A stretch of 64,000 bases of DNA, taken from the NCBI RefSeq assembly GCF_025567045.1, contig NZ_JAOQJK010000004.1:62001-126000 (forward strand), read 5' to 3'. The DNA is from Barnesiella propionica (GTDB lineage: Bacteria; Bacteroidota; Bacteroidia; Bacteroidales; Barnesiellaceae). Numbering within the stretch: position 1 is the first letter of the stretch; each line of letters opens with the position of its first letter. A model generated the notes under the pieces. That model was not told the DNA's origin. It saw only the letters and a list, made by a program, of their open reading frames with translations, and made no database searches. A program made the translations under genes and the position numbers. Below are positions 38,099-48,405 of this stretch, in pieces.

Positions 38099-39676
38099 AT
38101 GATTAAACCAAGTGAGATATCAGATATTTTAAAGCAACAGCTCGACGAGGTTGACTCAAAAATAGATTTCGAAGAAGTAGGTACCGTGCTCGAAGTTGGG
38201 GACGGTGTCGCTCATGTTTACGGATTGGATAATGTACAATCCAGTGAACTGGTCGAATTTGAGAATGGAGTACGTGGCGTGGCGATGAATCTGGAAGAAA
38301 GTAATGTGGGGGTTATTTTGCTCAATAATGTGGATAAAGTGACTGAAAACATGACTGTGCGCCGTACGGGAGAGATTGCTTCTTTACCGGTAGGCGAAGG
38401 CTTGCTGGGCCGTGTTATCAATACGTTGGGCGAACCTATTGACGGAGCAGGTCCTATCCAGGGTGAAACGGTGAGGCTTCCGCTGGAACGTAAAGCTCCC
38501 GGAGTAATTTTCAGGCAGCCGGTGAACGAACCGTTACAGACAGGTATCAAGGCTGTAGATTCTATGGTACCTATCGGACGCGGACAACGTGAGCTGATTA
38601 TCGGTGACCGCCAGATCGGTAAAACATCTATTGCTATAGATACGATTATTAATCAACGTGAGAATTATAAAAACGGCAAACCTCTCTATTGCATCTATGT
38701 GGCAATAGGGCAGAAGGCTTCTTCGGTTGCGGCTTTGGTCAATACTTTGCGTGAACATGGTGCTTTGGATTATACGGTAATACTTGCAGCCAATGCTTCC
38801 GATTCGGCAGCGATGCGTTATTATGCGCCTTTTGCGGGTGCTGCTATCGGTGAGTATTTTCGTGATAGCGGACGGCATGCGCTTGTCGTTTATGACGATT
38901 TGTCTAAGCAAGCCGTATCATATCGTGAAATTTCTTTGATTCTCCGTCGTCCTTCAGGACGTGAGGCCTATCCTGGCGATATTTTCTATTTGCACTCCCG
39001 TTTGTTGGAACGTGCGGCAAAAATCATTGCCAATGATCAGGTGGCTGCGACAATGAACGATCTTCCCGAAGCGATGAAACCTTTGGTAAAAGGCGGAGGC
39101 TCGCTTACGGCACTCCCTATTATCGAAACTCAGGCTGGTGACGTATCGGCGTATATTCCTACTAATGTTATCTCTATTACCGACGGACAGATATTTTTGG
39201 AAACAGCTCTGTTCAATCAGGGTGTGAGGCCCGCTATCAATGTAGGTATTTCTGTATCCCGTGTAGGTGGTAATGCCCAGCTGAAAGCAATGAAAAAAGT
39301 AGCCGGCACGTTAAAGATAGACCAGGCTCAGTTCCGGGAACTGGAATCATTTACCAAGTTCGGTGGAGATATAGATCCGGTTACAGCTATGGTTATCGAT
39401 AAAGGACGCAAGAATGAACGTATTCTTATACAGCCTCAATATTCTCCTGTGCCAGTAGAAGATGAAATTGCCATTATTTATTGCGGAACTCACGGCTTAT
39501 TACAGTCGGTTCCTTTAGATAAGGTTACTGATTTTGAAAAGTTGTTCTTACAGATATTAAAAGCTAAATATGACCACGAAGTGATGGATGAGTTACGTGC
39601 CGGCCGTCTTACCGACGAAGTTTCGGCCCGTATCGAAGAAGTTGCGACAGAAGTGGCAAACCGATTTAAGGAGTAA
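38099..39676 (+). CDS. atpA: F1Fo ATP synthase subunit alpha
   Basis: A 525-residue regulatory nucleotide-binding subunit. The Walker A motif GDRQIGKTS, the segment [19 protein letters not shown], and the arginine-finger region [12 protein letters not shown] are present. It begins [14 protein letters not shown], as in other alphas, and has the usual length. Confidence 0.97.
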   Translation: MIKPSEISDILKQQLDEVDSKIDFEEVGTVLEVGDGVAHVYGLDNVQSSELVEFENGVRGVAMNLEESNVGVILLNNVDKVTENMTVRRTGEIASLPVGEGLLGRVINTLGEPIDGAGPIQGETVRLPLERKAPGVIFRQPVNEPLQTGIKAVDSMVPIGRGQRELIIGDRQIGKTSIAIDTIINQRENYKNGKPLYCIYVAIGQKASSVAALVNTLREHGALDYTVILAANASDSAAMRYYAPFAGAAIGEYFRDSGRHALVVYDDLSKQAVSYREISLILRRPSGREAYPGDIFYLHSRLLERAAKIIANDQVAATMNDLPEAMKPLVKGGGSLTALPIIETQAGDVSAYIPTNVISITDGQIFLETALFNQGVRPAINVGISVSRVGGNAQLKAMKKVAGTLKIDQAQFRELESFTKFGGDIDPVTAMVIDKGRKNERILIQPQYSPVPVEDEIAIIYCGTHGLLQSVPLDKVTDFEKLFLQILKAKYDHEVMDELRAGRLTDEVSARIEEVATEVANRFKE

Positions 39677-39681
39677 GAGAT

Positions 39682-40566
39682 ATGGCATCAATGCGCGAAC
39701 TGAAGGGAAGGATAGGCTCTGTCGCTTCTTCCGAAAAAATCACCGGAGCCATGAAGATGATATCTTCTGCGAAGATGCATAAGACCGAACTGGCTGTGCG
39801 TCGCGTAAGACCGTTCCGGAATCAGATTCAGAATACAATCAATAATTTGTTGGCTTCCGACGGGGAATACGAATCTCTGTTGACCGAAAAGCGTGCGGTG
39901 AAACGTGTGGCTTTAGTCGTGTTAGGCTCTGACGAAGGATTGTGCGGCGCATTCAATATCAATATATCGAAACTGTTACTGGAAACCATCCGTTCGATTA
40001 AAGAGTCGTCCGGGGGGGATATATCGTTTGTCATTTACCCGGTCGGGAAAAAGATCGTTGTTTTTACCGAAAAACTGAAAGGAGACGATATAGAGGTTGC
40101 CGATATTCCTTATATGACAGCGAAAAGCGTACCATCGGATGTCAGCCGTTTTTGCAAGGAGCTTATAGAATCTTTCGAGAAACAGGACGTGGATCGGGTT
40201 GTGCTGATATATACCCATTTTATCAGTATTAGCAAACAGGTTTTTACATCTTTGGATTTTCTTCCGATAGAAGCTTCTAATCTGGGGAATCCGGAGGAAG
40301 CCAAAGTGAAGAATAAACCGTATATTTTCGAACCTGACGGGAATACGATATATAATACCGTACTTCCGTTATATCTGCTGGCAACTTTGCAGGAGGTGGT
40401 CAGTGAGAGCCAGGCTTCGGAACAAGCGTCCCGTGTTATGGCGATGCAATCGGCCAACGACAATGCACACAAATTGTTGGAAGAGTTGCAACTGGAATAT
40501 AATAAACTGCGCCAGCAGAGTATTACTACCGAGTTGCTGGATATTCTCGGAGGCAAGGTTGAATAG
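39682..40566 (+). CDS. atpG: F1Fo ATP synthase subunit gamma
   Basis: The 294-residue central shaft. It has the N-terminal helix RELKGRIGSVASSEKITGAMKMISSAKM, a central GSDEGLCGAFN segment, and the C-terminal helix MQSANDNAHKLLEELQLEYNK. It is the last ATP synthase gene; a hairpin and then nuoI follow within 113 nt. Confidence 0.95.
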   Translation: MASMRELKGRIGSVASSEKITGAMKMISSAKMHKTELAVRRVRPFRNQIQNTINNLLASDGEYESLLTEKRAVKRVALVVLGSDEGLCGAFNINISKLLLETIRSIKESSGGDISFVIYPVGKKIVVFTEKLKGDDIEVADIPYMTAKSVPSDVSRFCKELIESFEKQDVDRVVLIYTHFISISKQVFTSLDFLPIEASNLGNPEEAKVKNKPYIFEPDGNTIYNTVLPLYLLATLQEVVSESQASEQASRVMAMQSANDNAHKLLEELQLEYNKLRQQSITTELLDILGGKVE

Positions 40567-40588
40567 AAAAATGATAAGATAAAGGACG

Positions 40589-40614
40589 GAGAAACCGGAA
40601 GTGCACGGTTTCTC
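40589..40614 (+). terminator. Hairpin between atpG and nuoI
   Basis: GAGAAACCG and its complement form a 9-bp stem with an 8-nt loop. The tail is TATTTATG, not a true T-run. It could partly terminate, or mark an RNA-processing point between the atp and distal nuo genes. Confidence 0.45.
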
Positions 40615-40679
40615 TATTTATGATATGCGAATTAATTTGAGTTTTTAACCTAAAATAGATCAGTTCTATAAAGAAATTT

Positions 40680-41150
40680 ATGGGAAGTTTTAAAAATTAC
40701 ATCACCTCTTTTTTCAGTGGCTTGAAGAGCTTGCTAAAAGGCATGCAGGTTACAGGAAAAGAGTTCGTTACTAAAAAAGTGACCGAGCAGTATCCCGAAA
40801 ACAGGGCTACATTGAAAATCCCCGAGAGGTTCAGGGCAAAACTTACTCTTATCTATGATGAGAACGGACAGCACAAATGTATTGCTTGTGGTATTTGCCA
40901 GAATAATTGTCCGAATGGTACTATTACCATTGAGTCTTCCAAGATTACTACAGAGGAAGGAAAAACAAAAAAAGTGTTGGATAAATATTTATATGATTTG
41001 GGAAGTTGTACTTTCTGTCAGTTGTGTGTAACTACTTGCCCTCATAATGCGCTTGAGTTCACCAACGATTTCGAACAGGCAGTATATAACCGTGAGAAAC
41101 TGGTAAAACAACTGAATCGTCCGTCCGACAATAAACCGGTGGAAAAATAA
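40680..41150 (+). CDS. nuoI: NADH-quinone oxidoreductase subunit I
   Basis: A 156-residue ferredoxin-like subunit carrying two 4Fe-4S clusters. Ligands are Cys67, Cys70, Cys73 and Cys77 (CIACGICQNNCPNG) and Cys110, Cys113, Cys116 and Cys120 (CTFCQLCVTTCPHN). With NuoEFG missing, NuoI is the likeliest docking point for a reduced ferredoxin. It restarts the nuo genes after the ATP synthase block. Confidence 0.95.
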   Translation: MGSFKNYITSFFSGLKSLLKGMQVTGKEFVTKKVTEQYPENRATLKIPERFRAKLTLIYDENGQHKCIACGICQNNCPNGTITIESSKITTEEGKTKKVLDKYLYDLGSCTFCQLCVTTCPHNALEFTNDFEQAVYNREKLVKQLNRPSDNKPVEK

Positions 41151-41157
41151 TAATATT

Positions 41158-41667
41158 ATGGAACAAATAGCAAATCAAGTTATTTTTTATTTGTTGTCGG
41201 CAGCTATTATCATCTTTTCGGTGATGACAGTGACAACAAGGCGTATCCTCAGAGCTGCCACTTACCTTCTTTTCGTACTTTTCGCGACGGCAGGTATATA
41301 TTTTCAGCTCGATTATACATTCCTGGGAGCGGTACAGATAGCTGTTTACGCAGGAGGTATCATCGTGTTATTCGTTTTCTCTATTCTGCTGACCAGCCAT
41401 CCGGGCGAGAAATCATCGGTTATTACGAGTAAAAAACGGTGGTTGGGATTGTCGGCTGCTATAGTCGGTACGCTCGTCTGCGGTTATACATTACTCACTT
41501 ATCCGTTCTTTACGAAGCCTTTAATAGGAGGAGAAGTAAACATGAAACTGATAGGTAATACGTTGATGGGAATGGATAAATACCAGTATCTTTTGCCTTT
41601 CGAGGCGATCAGTGTTTTATTGCTGGCTTGTATAATTGGTGGCATTTTGATTGCCCGTAAAAGATAA
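41158..41667 (+). CDS. nuoJ: NADH-quinone oxidoreductase subunit J
   Basis: A 169-residue membrane-arm subunit with five helices. The signature region is LFVLFATAGIYFQLDYTFLGAVQIAVYAGGIIVLFVF. Its stop lies directly against the nuoK start (0 nt), so coupling is likely. Confidence 0.94.
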   Translation: MEQIANQVIFYLLSAAIIIFSVMTVTTRRILRAATYLLFVLFATAGIYFQLDYTFLGAVQIAVYAGGIIVLFVFSILLTSHPGEKSSVITSKKRWLGLSAAIVGTLVCGYTLLTYPFFTKPLIGGEVNMKLIGNTLMGMDKYQYLLPFEAISVLLLACIIGGILIARKR

Positions 41668-41985
41668 ATGAATATGGAAATACCTATGATTTATTATCTG
41701 GTGGTCAGTACCATCATGTTTTTTGCCGGAGTTTACGGTTTTATCACCCGTAAGAATATGCTGGCTATGCTTATTTCTCTGGAGTTGATGCTTAATGCCG
41801 TGGATATCAATTTCGTGGTGTTTAACCGTTATCTTTATCCCGAAGCGCTGGAAGGACATTTCTTTACGCTTTTCGCGATAGGAATTGCGGCGGCCGAGAC
41901 GGCTCTTGCCATTGCCATCATACTCAATATTTTCCGCAATATTCAGAATGTTGAAGTGAAAAACCTTGATAAAATGAAATTTTGA
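41668..41985 (+). CDS. nuoK: NADH-quinone oxidoreductase subunit K
   Basis: A 105-residue, three-helix subunit. The two membrane glutamates of NuoK are in LISLELMLNAV and AAAETALAIAI. Two further in-frame ATGs (41674, 41686) could be the true start; family lengths of about 100-102 fit any of these. It lies between nuoJ and nuoL. Confidence 0.94.
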   Translation: MNMEIPMIYYLVVSTIMFFAGVYGFITRKNMLAMLISLELMLNAVDINFVVFNRYLYPEALEGHFFTLFAIGIAAAETALAIAIILNIFRNIQNVEVKNLDKMKF

Positions 41986-42008
41986 TTATTGCTTAAAGAA
42001 AACAGATT

Positions 42009-43910
42009 ATGGAATATTCAATTATAATACTTTTGTTACCGCTGGCCATGTTCCTCCTTCTGGGACTGGCGGGCTATAAAATGAGTAAACGCTTTGCGGG
42101 TATATTGGGAACTCTGGGTATGGCTGTGACGGCAGCCCTGGCCTATACGGTGGCTTTCCAGTATTTCACGATGCCCCGCGTAGATGGTGTATATCCTACA
42201 CTTCAACCTCTTAATTTCGTATGGTTGCGTTTTACCGAGTATCTGCATATCGATTTGGGTATCTTGTTAGATCCTATTTCGGTGATGATGCTGGTGGTGA
42301 TAACGACTGTTTCCCTTATGGTGCATATTTACAGTTTGGGTTACATGCATGGTGAGACCGGTTTCCAGCGTTATTATGCGTTCCTTTCGTTATTCAGTTT
42401 CTCGATGCTGGGTCTCGTTGTCGCTACAAATATTTTCCAAATGTATATATTCTGGGAGCTTGTAGGTGTATCTTCTTATCTTCTTATCGGGTTTTATTAT
42501 ACTAAGGCTGCTGCGGTTTCTGCTTCCAAAAAGGCATTTATTGTTACCCGTTTTGCCGATCTCGGTTTCCTGATAGGTATTCTTATCCTGTCGTTCTTTA
42601 CCGAGACCTTCAATTTCGAGGCTCTCACGAGCAATCCCGGTGCAGTTCTTGCCAGTACGGCAGGTAAGTCTTTCATGGGACTTTCGGTTCTTACCTGGGC
42701 TATGGCTCTTATCTTTATGGGAGGTGCAGGTAAATCGGCCATGTTCCCGTTGCATATCTGGCTGCCCGATGCCATGGAAGGTCCTACTCCCGTATCGGCC
42801 CTTATACATGCAGCTACGATGGTCGTTGCCGGTGTATATTTGGTAGCCCGTTTGTTCCCGATTTATTTTGTGACTCCGGAAGTCTTGCACATGATTGCCT
42901 ACATAGGTGCGTTTACCGCTCTTTTTGCGGCGGTCATCGCATGTGTACAGACCGATATAAAACGGGTGCTGGCTTTTTCTACCATTTCGCAGATTGCTTT
43001 TATGATGGTATCTTTAGGTGTAGTGGTCAGTATGTCGGGTCATGGCAGCGTAGGTTATATGGCTTCTATGTTCCACTTGTTCACTCATGCTATGTTTAAA
43101 GCATTATTGTTTTTGGGAGCCGGTGCCATTATTCATGCCGTACATTCCAATGAAATGTCTGCTATGGGCAATCTTCGCAAATATATGCCAGTTACCCATA
43201 TCACATTCCTTATCGCGTGTCTGGCTATCGCCGGTATCTATCCGTTCTCCGGATTTTTCAGTAAGGATGAGATATTGAGCGCAGCGTTCCAGTTTAGTCC
43301 TTATATGGGTATCTGGATGACATTTGTTGCCGGGCTTACCGCATTTTATATGTTCCGTTTGTATTACCGTATTTTCTGGTGGAATAAACCTGATTTCGAA
43401 CATACTCCTCACGAAGCTCCGCTTACTATGACTATTCCGTTGATGTTCCTGGCAGCCGTTACCTGTGTAGCCGGATTCATACCTTTCGGAGATTTCGTAA
43501 GCAGCAACGAAGAAATTTACCACATACATATCAATATGACGGTAGCTGCTACCAGTATAATCGTCGCGGTGATCGCTATCGCTTTGGCAACGTGGTTGTA
43601 TCGTAAAGAAAATAACAAACCTACAGCTATGGCGAATGCGGTACGCGGATTCTATACGGCTGCATACCATCGTTTTTATATCGACGAAGTTTATCAGTTT
43701 ATTACACATAAGATCATCTTTAATATCATTTGTACCTCTATTGCATGGTTCGACCGTCATATTATAGACGGAACCATGGATATGTTCGCTACCGTGACCA
43801 ACAGCGTCTCGTATCGTATCCGTAAGCTGCAATCCGGTTATATACAATCTTACGTATGGATATTTCTCATGGGAGCGCTTGTAATAGCCGTATTGGCGAT
43901 ATGCTTGTAA
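42009..43910 (+). CDS. nuoL: NADH-quinone oxidoreductase subunit L
   Basis: A 633-residue antiporter-like pump subunit, the outer end of the membrane arm. Landmarks are FWELVGVSSYLLIGFYY, FPLHIWLPDAMEGPTPVSALIHAATMV, DIKRVLAFSTISQ and the long lateral helix near the C-terminus. It has the usual length. Confidence 0.96.
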   Translation: MEYSIIILLLPLAMFLLLGLAGYKMSKRFAGILGTLGMAVTAALAYTVAFQYFTMPRVDGVYPTLQPLNFVWLRFTEYLHIDLGILLDPISVMMLVVITTVSLMVHIYSLGYMHGETGFQRYYAFLSLFSFSMLGLVVATNIFQMYIFWELVGVSSYLLIGFYYTKAAAVSASKKAFIVTRFADLGFLIGILILSFFTETFNFEALTSNPGAVLASTAGKSFMGLSVLTWAMALIFMGGAGKSAMFPLHIWLPDAMEGPTPVSALIHAATMVVAGVYLVARLFPIYFVTPEVLHMIAYIGAFTALFAAVIACVQTDIKRVLAFSTISQIAFMMVSLGVVVSMSGHGSVGYMASMFHLFTHAMFKALLFLGAGAIIHAVHSNEMSAMGNLRKYMPVTHITFLIACLAIAGIYPFSGFFSKDEILSAAFQFSPYMGIWMTFVAGLTAFYMFRLYYRIFWWNKPDFEHTPHEAPLTMTIPLMFLAAVTCVAGFIPFGDFVSSNEEIYHIHINMTVAATSIIVAVIAIALATWLYRKENNKPTAMANAVRGFYTAAYHRFYIDEVYQFITHKIIFNIICTSIAWFDRHIIDGTMDMFATVTNSVSYRIRKLQSGYIQSYVWIFLMGALVIAVLAICL

Positions 43911-43948
43911 AAACTAATGGTTGAAAGATATTTATAAAAAAAATTACT

Positions 43949-45436
43949 ATGAATTTTCTATCTTTATTTGTGCTTATTCCTCTTTTGATGATGCTGGGAC
44001 TGGCCTTGTCAAAGAATATGAAACAGATACGTACGGTAGCAGTAGTCGGCTCAACCATTCAGTTGTTGCTTGCCATTGGTACTGTGGTACTTTATTTACA
44101 GGAACGTGTGGCGGGAAATACCGATGAAATGTTGTTTGTCGCAAAGACGATGTGGTTCGCTCCGCTTAATATCCATTATGCGGTAGGTGTGGACGGTATA
44201 TCGGTCGCCATGTTGTTATTGTCGGCTATCATTGTATTTGCAGGCGTTTTTGCATCCTGGAAGATACAACCGCTACCCAAAGAATTTTTCCTGTGGCTTA
44301 TTTTATTATCGATAGGTGTTTTCGGTTTCTTTATTTCCATAGACCTGTTCACGATGTTCATGTTCTATGAAGTAGCCCTTATTCCTATGTACTTGCTTAT
44401 AGGCGTATGGGGAAGCGGTAACAAGAATTATTCGGCGATGAAGCTGACGCTCATGCTGATGGGAGGCTCTGCATTCCTGCTCGTGGGTATTCTGGGAATA
44501 TATTTCCATTCTTCGGTGGATGGCAACTTTACGATGAACATACTGGAAATTGCCAAGAATAATGCGATACCTCCTTTTGTCCAGAATTATTTATTTCCGC
44601 TGACGTTTGTAGGATTCGGTGTGCTGGGAGCTATGTTCCCGTTCCATACTTGGTCTCCCGACGGTCATGCTTCGGCTCCTACTGCAGTGTCCATGTTGCA
44701 CGCCGGAGTTCTGATGAAACTGGGAGGTTACGGATGTTTCCGTGTTGCGATTTATCTGATGCCTCAGGCTGCTCAGGAGTTAGCTTGGATATTCCTTATC
44801 CTGACGGGTATCAGCGTGGTTTACGGGGCGTTCAGCGCTTGTGTCCAGAAAGACTTGAAATATATTAATGCATATTCTTCGGTAAGTCACTGCGGGCTGG
44901 TATTGTTTGCAATCCTTATGCTCAATACGACAGCTATGACAGGTGCTGTCCTTCAGATGTTGTCGCACGGTCTTATGACAGCTCTTTTCTTTGCGCTTAT
45001 AGGCATGATATACGGACGTACACATACTCGTATGATTACTGAAATGGGAGGGTTGATGAAAATCATGCCGTTTCTTTCGGTATGTTATGTAATCGCCGGT
45101 TTCGCTTCTCTGGGTTTACCGGGACTTAGCGGATTCATTGCTGAAATGACGATTTTTGTCGGCTCGTTCCAGCATACCGATACATTCCATCGCGTATTGA
45201 CGATTCTCGCTTGTACTTCTATTGTGATCACTGCCGTATATATACTGCGTGTCGTAGGAAAATTGCTGTACGGGAAGGTACAGAACGAGCATCATCGCGA
45301 ACTTACCGATGCAACCTGGTTTGAAAAATTGTCGGCTGTTACATTGATAGTGGCTGTCGCCGGACTGGGTTCTGTTCCGGGTTGGATATCGGATATGATT
45401 AGTAAAAGTATAACCACAATTATTGAACGCTTATAA
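43949..45436 (+). CDS. nuoM: NADH-quinone oxidoreductase subunit M
   Basis: A 495-residue antiporter-like pump subunit. Landmarks are FMFYEVALIPMYLLIGVWG, FPFHTWSPDGHASAPTAVSMLHAGVLMKLGGYG and DLKYINAYSSVSHCG. It lies between nuoL and nuoN, with a 10-nt gap to the latter. Confidence 0.96.
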   Translation: MNFLSLFVLIPLLMMLGLALSKNMKQIRTVAVVGSTIQLLLAIGTVVLYLQERVAGNTDEMLFVAKTMWFAPLNIHYAVGVDGISVAMLLLSAIIVFAGVFASWKIQPLPKEFFLWLILLSIGVFGFFISIDLFTMFMFYEVALIPMYLLIGVWGSGNKNYSAMKLTLMLMGGSAFLLVGILGIYFHSSVDGNFTMNILEIAKNNAIPPFVQNYLFPLTFVGFGVLGAMFPFHTWSPDGHASAPTAVSMLHAGVLMKLGGYGCFRVAIYLMPQAAQELAWIFLILTGISVVYGAFSACVQKDLKYINAYSSVSHCGLVLFAILMLNTTAMTGAVLQMLSHGLMTALFFALIGMIYGRTHTRMITEMGGLMKIMPFLSVCYVIAGFASLGLPGLSGFIAEMTIFVGSFQHTDTFHRVLTILACTSIVITAVYILRVVGKLLYGKVQNEHHRELTDATWFEKLSAVTLIVAVAGLGSVPGWISDMISKSITTIIERL

Positions 45437-45446
45437 AATACAGAGT

Positions 45447-46877
45447 ATGGACTATTCACAATTTTTATACATGCGCGGAGAGTTGTCGCTGTTGTTGGTA
45501 TTCGTACTGATATTCCTGTTCGACACGTTCGGCTCGGAGAAGAGTAAAAAATATTTCTCCGTAACCGCCTGCCTTCTCTTTGCGGCACACACTATTTATA
45601 ACATTATGCCCGCCGGTGATGCAACTGCATTCGCAGGAATGTACCATACATCGCCTATTATTTCGATTGTTAAAACCATACTTAATATCGGTACTTTAGC
45701 CGTTTTGATACAGGCGACAGGCTGGGTGGACACCGACGGTATAAAAATACGCCGGGGAGAGTTTTATGAACTTATTCTCATTACCTTGTTCGGAATGTAC
45801 CTGATGATATCTTCCGGTCACTTCCTGCTTTTCTTTATCGGTCTGGAAACGGCTTCTTTACCGATGGCTGCTTTGGTCTCTTATAACAAGAGCAAAGAAG
45901 AATCTTTCGAGGCCGGTGCAAAATACCTGTTTACCGCCGTATTTTCTTCAGCTGTATTGCTGATGGGTATTTCTTTTGTGTACGGAATCGTCGGTTCGTT
46001 GTATTTTTCTGATATAGCCGGTATGATAGCCATGAATAACAGTGCTTTACTGATCGTTGCTCTTGTTTTCTTTATGGCCGGCATGGGATTCAAATTGTCT
46101 TTGGTTCCCTTCCATTTGTGGACTGCCGATGTTTATCAGGGAGCACCGACGCAGGTAACTTCATATCTCTCTGTAATATCCAAGGGAGCGGGTGCATTTG
46201 CTTTTATGCTTATTCTTTTTCATGCTTTCGGAACGATAGAGGTCGTATGGCAGAATATCCTGTGGGGTATTGTTGCTGTGACTATAACAGTTGCCAACCT
46301 GTTCGCTATTCGCCAAAAGAACTTGAAGCGTTTCCTTGCATTCTCTTCCATATCACAGGCCGGTTATATTATGCTGGGTGTTATGGCCGGAAGCGCTTAT
46401 GGTATGGCATCGTTGGTGTATTACATTCTGGTTTATATTTTTTCCAATCTGGCTGCCTTCGGGGTTATCTCGGCTATAGAGAACAAGACCGGAAAAGTCA
46501 ATATGGATGATTATAACGGATTGTATTCTACCAATCCTAAATTGAGTTGGGTCATGATGCTGGCTATGTTTTCTCTGGCCGGTATTCCTCCGTTCGCCGG
46601 ATTCTTTAGCAAATTCTTTATTTTTGCTGCTGCAGCCCGCGAAGGTTTCTATGTGCTGGTTCTTATCGCTTTGATAAATACGATTATTTCGCTTTACTAC
46701 TATTTGCTGGTCGTGAAAGCTATGTTTATCAATACGAGCGAAAATCCTGTTCCTGCATTCCGCAGTGATAATGCTGCCCGTCTGGGACTGGTCGTATGTC
46801 TGGGCGGAGTATTGTTGCTGGGTATTCTGAGCATCGTATTCAGTTTCATATCGGAATATAGTTTCGGAATTATCTGA
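45447..46877 (+). CDS. nuoN: NADH-quinone oxidoreductase subunit N
   Basis: A 476-residue antiporter-like pump subunit. Landmarks are FFIGLETASLPMAALVSY, LVPFHLWTADVYQGAPTQVTSYLSVISKGAG and NLKRFLAFSSISQAGY. I start it at ATG 45447; the longer form starts at a TTG within the end of nuoM. It closes the 18-gene cluster and is followed by a terminator. Confidence 0.95.
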   Translation: MDYSQFLYMRGELSLLLVFVLIFLFDTFGSEKSKKYFSVTACLLFAAHTIYNIMPAGDATAFAGMYHTSPIISIVKTILNIGTLAVLIQATGWVDTDGIKIRRGEFYELILITLFGMYLMISSGHFLLFFIGLETASLPMAALVSYNKSKEESFEAGAKYLFTAVFSSAVLLMGISFVYGIVGSLYFSDIAGMIAMNNSALLIVALVFFMAGMGFKLSLVPFHLWTADVYQGAPTQVTSYLSVISKGAGAFAFMLILFHAFGTIEVVWQNILWGIVAVTITVANLFAIRQKNLKRFLAFSSISQAGYIMLGVMAGSAYGMASLVYYILVYIFSNLAAFGVISAIENKTGKVNMDDYNGLYSTNPKLSWVMMLAMFSLAGIPPFAGFFSKFFIFAAAAREGFYVLVLIALINTIISLYYYLLVVKAMFINTSENPVPAFRSDNAARLGLVVCLGGVLLLGILSIVFSFISEYSFGII

Positions 46878-46897
46878 TACTATTAAAATATAATTAT

Positions 46898-46931
46898 AAA
46901 AGGATCTCTTCCGACAGGAGAGGTCCTTTTT
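46898..46931 (+). terminator. Terminator of the nuo-atp-nuo cluster
   Basis: AAAAGGATCTCTTC pairs with the facing arm (two G-T pairs) and ends in a T-run. Confidence 0.8.
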
Positions 46932-46951
46932 CTATTCCCGGAAATTTGTGC

Positions 46952-46959
46952 TACTTTTG
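46952..46959 (+). promoter_or_regulatory. -7 box of the HAD phosphatase gene
   Basis: TACTTTTG matches TAnnTTTG; the predicted start near 46966 supports the ATG at 46979. Confidence 0.5.
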
Positions 46960-46978
46960 TTCTGAAAAAATATATTTG

Positions 46979-47680
46979 ATGAAATATAGAAATGTTTTTA
47001 TCGATCTGGATGATACTTTATGGGATTTTAAATCCAGTTCGGCTGTCGCTCTGAAAAATTTATATGATAAATATGATTTGGATCACTTATTTCCCTCCTT
47101 TGAGGAATTCAGGGGATTATATATGAGAAAGAATCATGAATTATGGGAGCTTTACCATCATGGCAATATTACGAAAGATGAATTGATAGTGGAACGTTTC
47201 CGCTTTCTTTTGAAACAATCCGGTTATCAGGATGGGGAAGACTGTTATGCTTTGGAGTTAAATGAAAGTTATCTGATGCTTTTATCGGAACAAACATTAT
47301 TGGTTCCGTATGCCATAGAGTTGTTGGAATATTTGAAAGCAAAGAATTACCGTTTATTCGTTTTAAGCAATGGTTTTACCGAGACCCAGTATAGAAAATT
47401 GCGTTCCGGAGGGTTGGAGTCTTATTTTGACAGAATAGTGTTGTCGGATGAAATTGGTGTGACAAAACCTAATCCGGAACTTTTTCGCTATGCGCTGGAA
47501 GTGACCGGTTCACAGATTGAAGATACCCTTATGATAGGGGACAATTATGATGCTGATATTATGGGGGCCCGTAACAGTGGCTGGGGACAGATTTATTATA
47601 ATCCGGAGAATGTGCCGGTAACAGGAGTGATACCTGATTATATGGTCGGGGATCTGAGGGATATCATGACTATTTTATAG
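46979..47680 (+). CDS. HAD-family nucleotidase, YjjG type
   Basis: A 233-residue HAD hydrolase resembling YjjG, a house-cleaning nucleotidase acting on non-canonical pyrimidine nucleotides. HAD motifs are visible: DLDDTLWDF (I, nucleophile Asp), LSNGFTE (II), KPNPELF (III) and IGDNYDADIMGARNSG (IV). I chose ATG 46979 over an upstream ATG that overlaps the promoter. The GNAT gene follows after 9 nt and is probably co-transcribed. Confidence 0.85.
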   Translation: MKYRNVFIDLDDTLWDFKSSSAVALKNLYDKYDLDHLFPSFEEFRGLYMRKNHELWELYHHGNITKDELIVERFRFLLKQSGYQDGEDCYALELNESYLMLLSEQTLLVPYAIELLEYLKAKNYRLFVLSNGFTETQYRKLRSGGLESYFDRIVLSDEIGVTKPNPELFRYALEVTGSQIEDTLMIGDNYDADIMGARNSGWGQIYYNPENVPVTGVIPDYMVGDLRDIMTIL

Positions 47681-47689
47681 GAAAGGGAT

Positions 47690-48271
47690 ATGAAAGAAAC
47701 GTTGATAATAAGGTCGGCAACAGAAAATGATGCGGAAGACATATTACGTATTTACTCATATTATGTCATGAATACGGTTATAACATTCGAATATACGGTT
47801 CCGTCTCTGGACGATTTTAGAGAACGTATAAGAAATATAATCTCTGTTTACCCTTTTTTGGTATGTCTCGTGAATGGTCGTATAGCAGGATATGCTTATG
47901 CATCGCCTCATATGGAACGTGCAGCTTATCACTGGAATGCGGTATTGTCGGTTTATCTCGAGAATAAATATACGGGACAAGGTATTGGTTCTATTTTATA
48001 TGAAACTTTAATGGATATACTGAAAAAACAACATGTACAAAATGTATATGGTATTGTAACATATCCAAATATACCGAGTGAGAAACTTCATCTGAAAACC
48101 GGTTTCACCCCCGTAGGAATCTTTCATCATACGGGATTTAAATACAACCGTTGGCATGATGTAATCTGGTATGAGAAATTTATAGGAGACAATGAAAAAG
48201 AGCCGGAACCTTTGGTTGCTTATTCCCATGTGGAGGGGAATTTATTAAAAGTCGTTTTGGAAAATAATTGA
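47690..48271 (+). CDS. GNAT-family N-acetyltransferase (phosphinothricin acetyltransferase-like)
   Basis: A 193-residue acetyl-CoA-dependent transferase. It resembles Pat/YncA enzymes: IRSATENDAEDILRIYSYYV at the start, CoA-binding GQGIGSILY in the middle, then SEKLHLKTGFTPVGIFHHTGFK and RWHDVIWYEK. Such enzymes acetylate small amines, including methionine derivatives and phosphinothricin. The true substrate is unknown. It forms an operon with the HAD gene. Confidence 0.82.
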   Translation: MKETLIIRSATENDAEDILRIYSYYVMNTVITFEYTVPSLDDFRERIRNIISVYPFLVCLVNGRIAGYAYASPHMERAAYHWNAVLSVYLENKYTGQGIGSILYETLMDILKKQHVQNVYGIVTYPNIPSEKLHLKTGFTPVGIFHHTGFKYNRWHDVIWYEKFIGDNEKEPEPLVAYSHVEGNLLKVVLENN

Positions 48272-48336
48272 AAATAAGGAACCGATCTCTGAAAAAAAGA
48301 ATTTTCTTTAATCGAATTTTTTTAAAAAAGTAAGAA

Positions 48337-48364
48337 TTTGTTTTTAAGAAATATATTATCTTTG
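48337..48364 (+). promoter_or_regulatory. Ferritin gene promoter
   Basis: TTTG (48337-48340), 16 nt, then TATCTTTG (48357-48364). Predicted start near 48371, 35 nt before the ATG. Confidence 0.65.
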
Positions 48365-48405
48365 ATACTCGGAAATGAGTACTAATTCATCAAAATTATA
48401 CAGCT

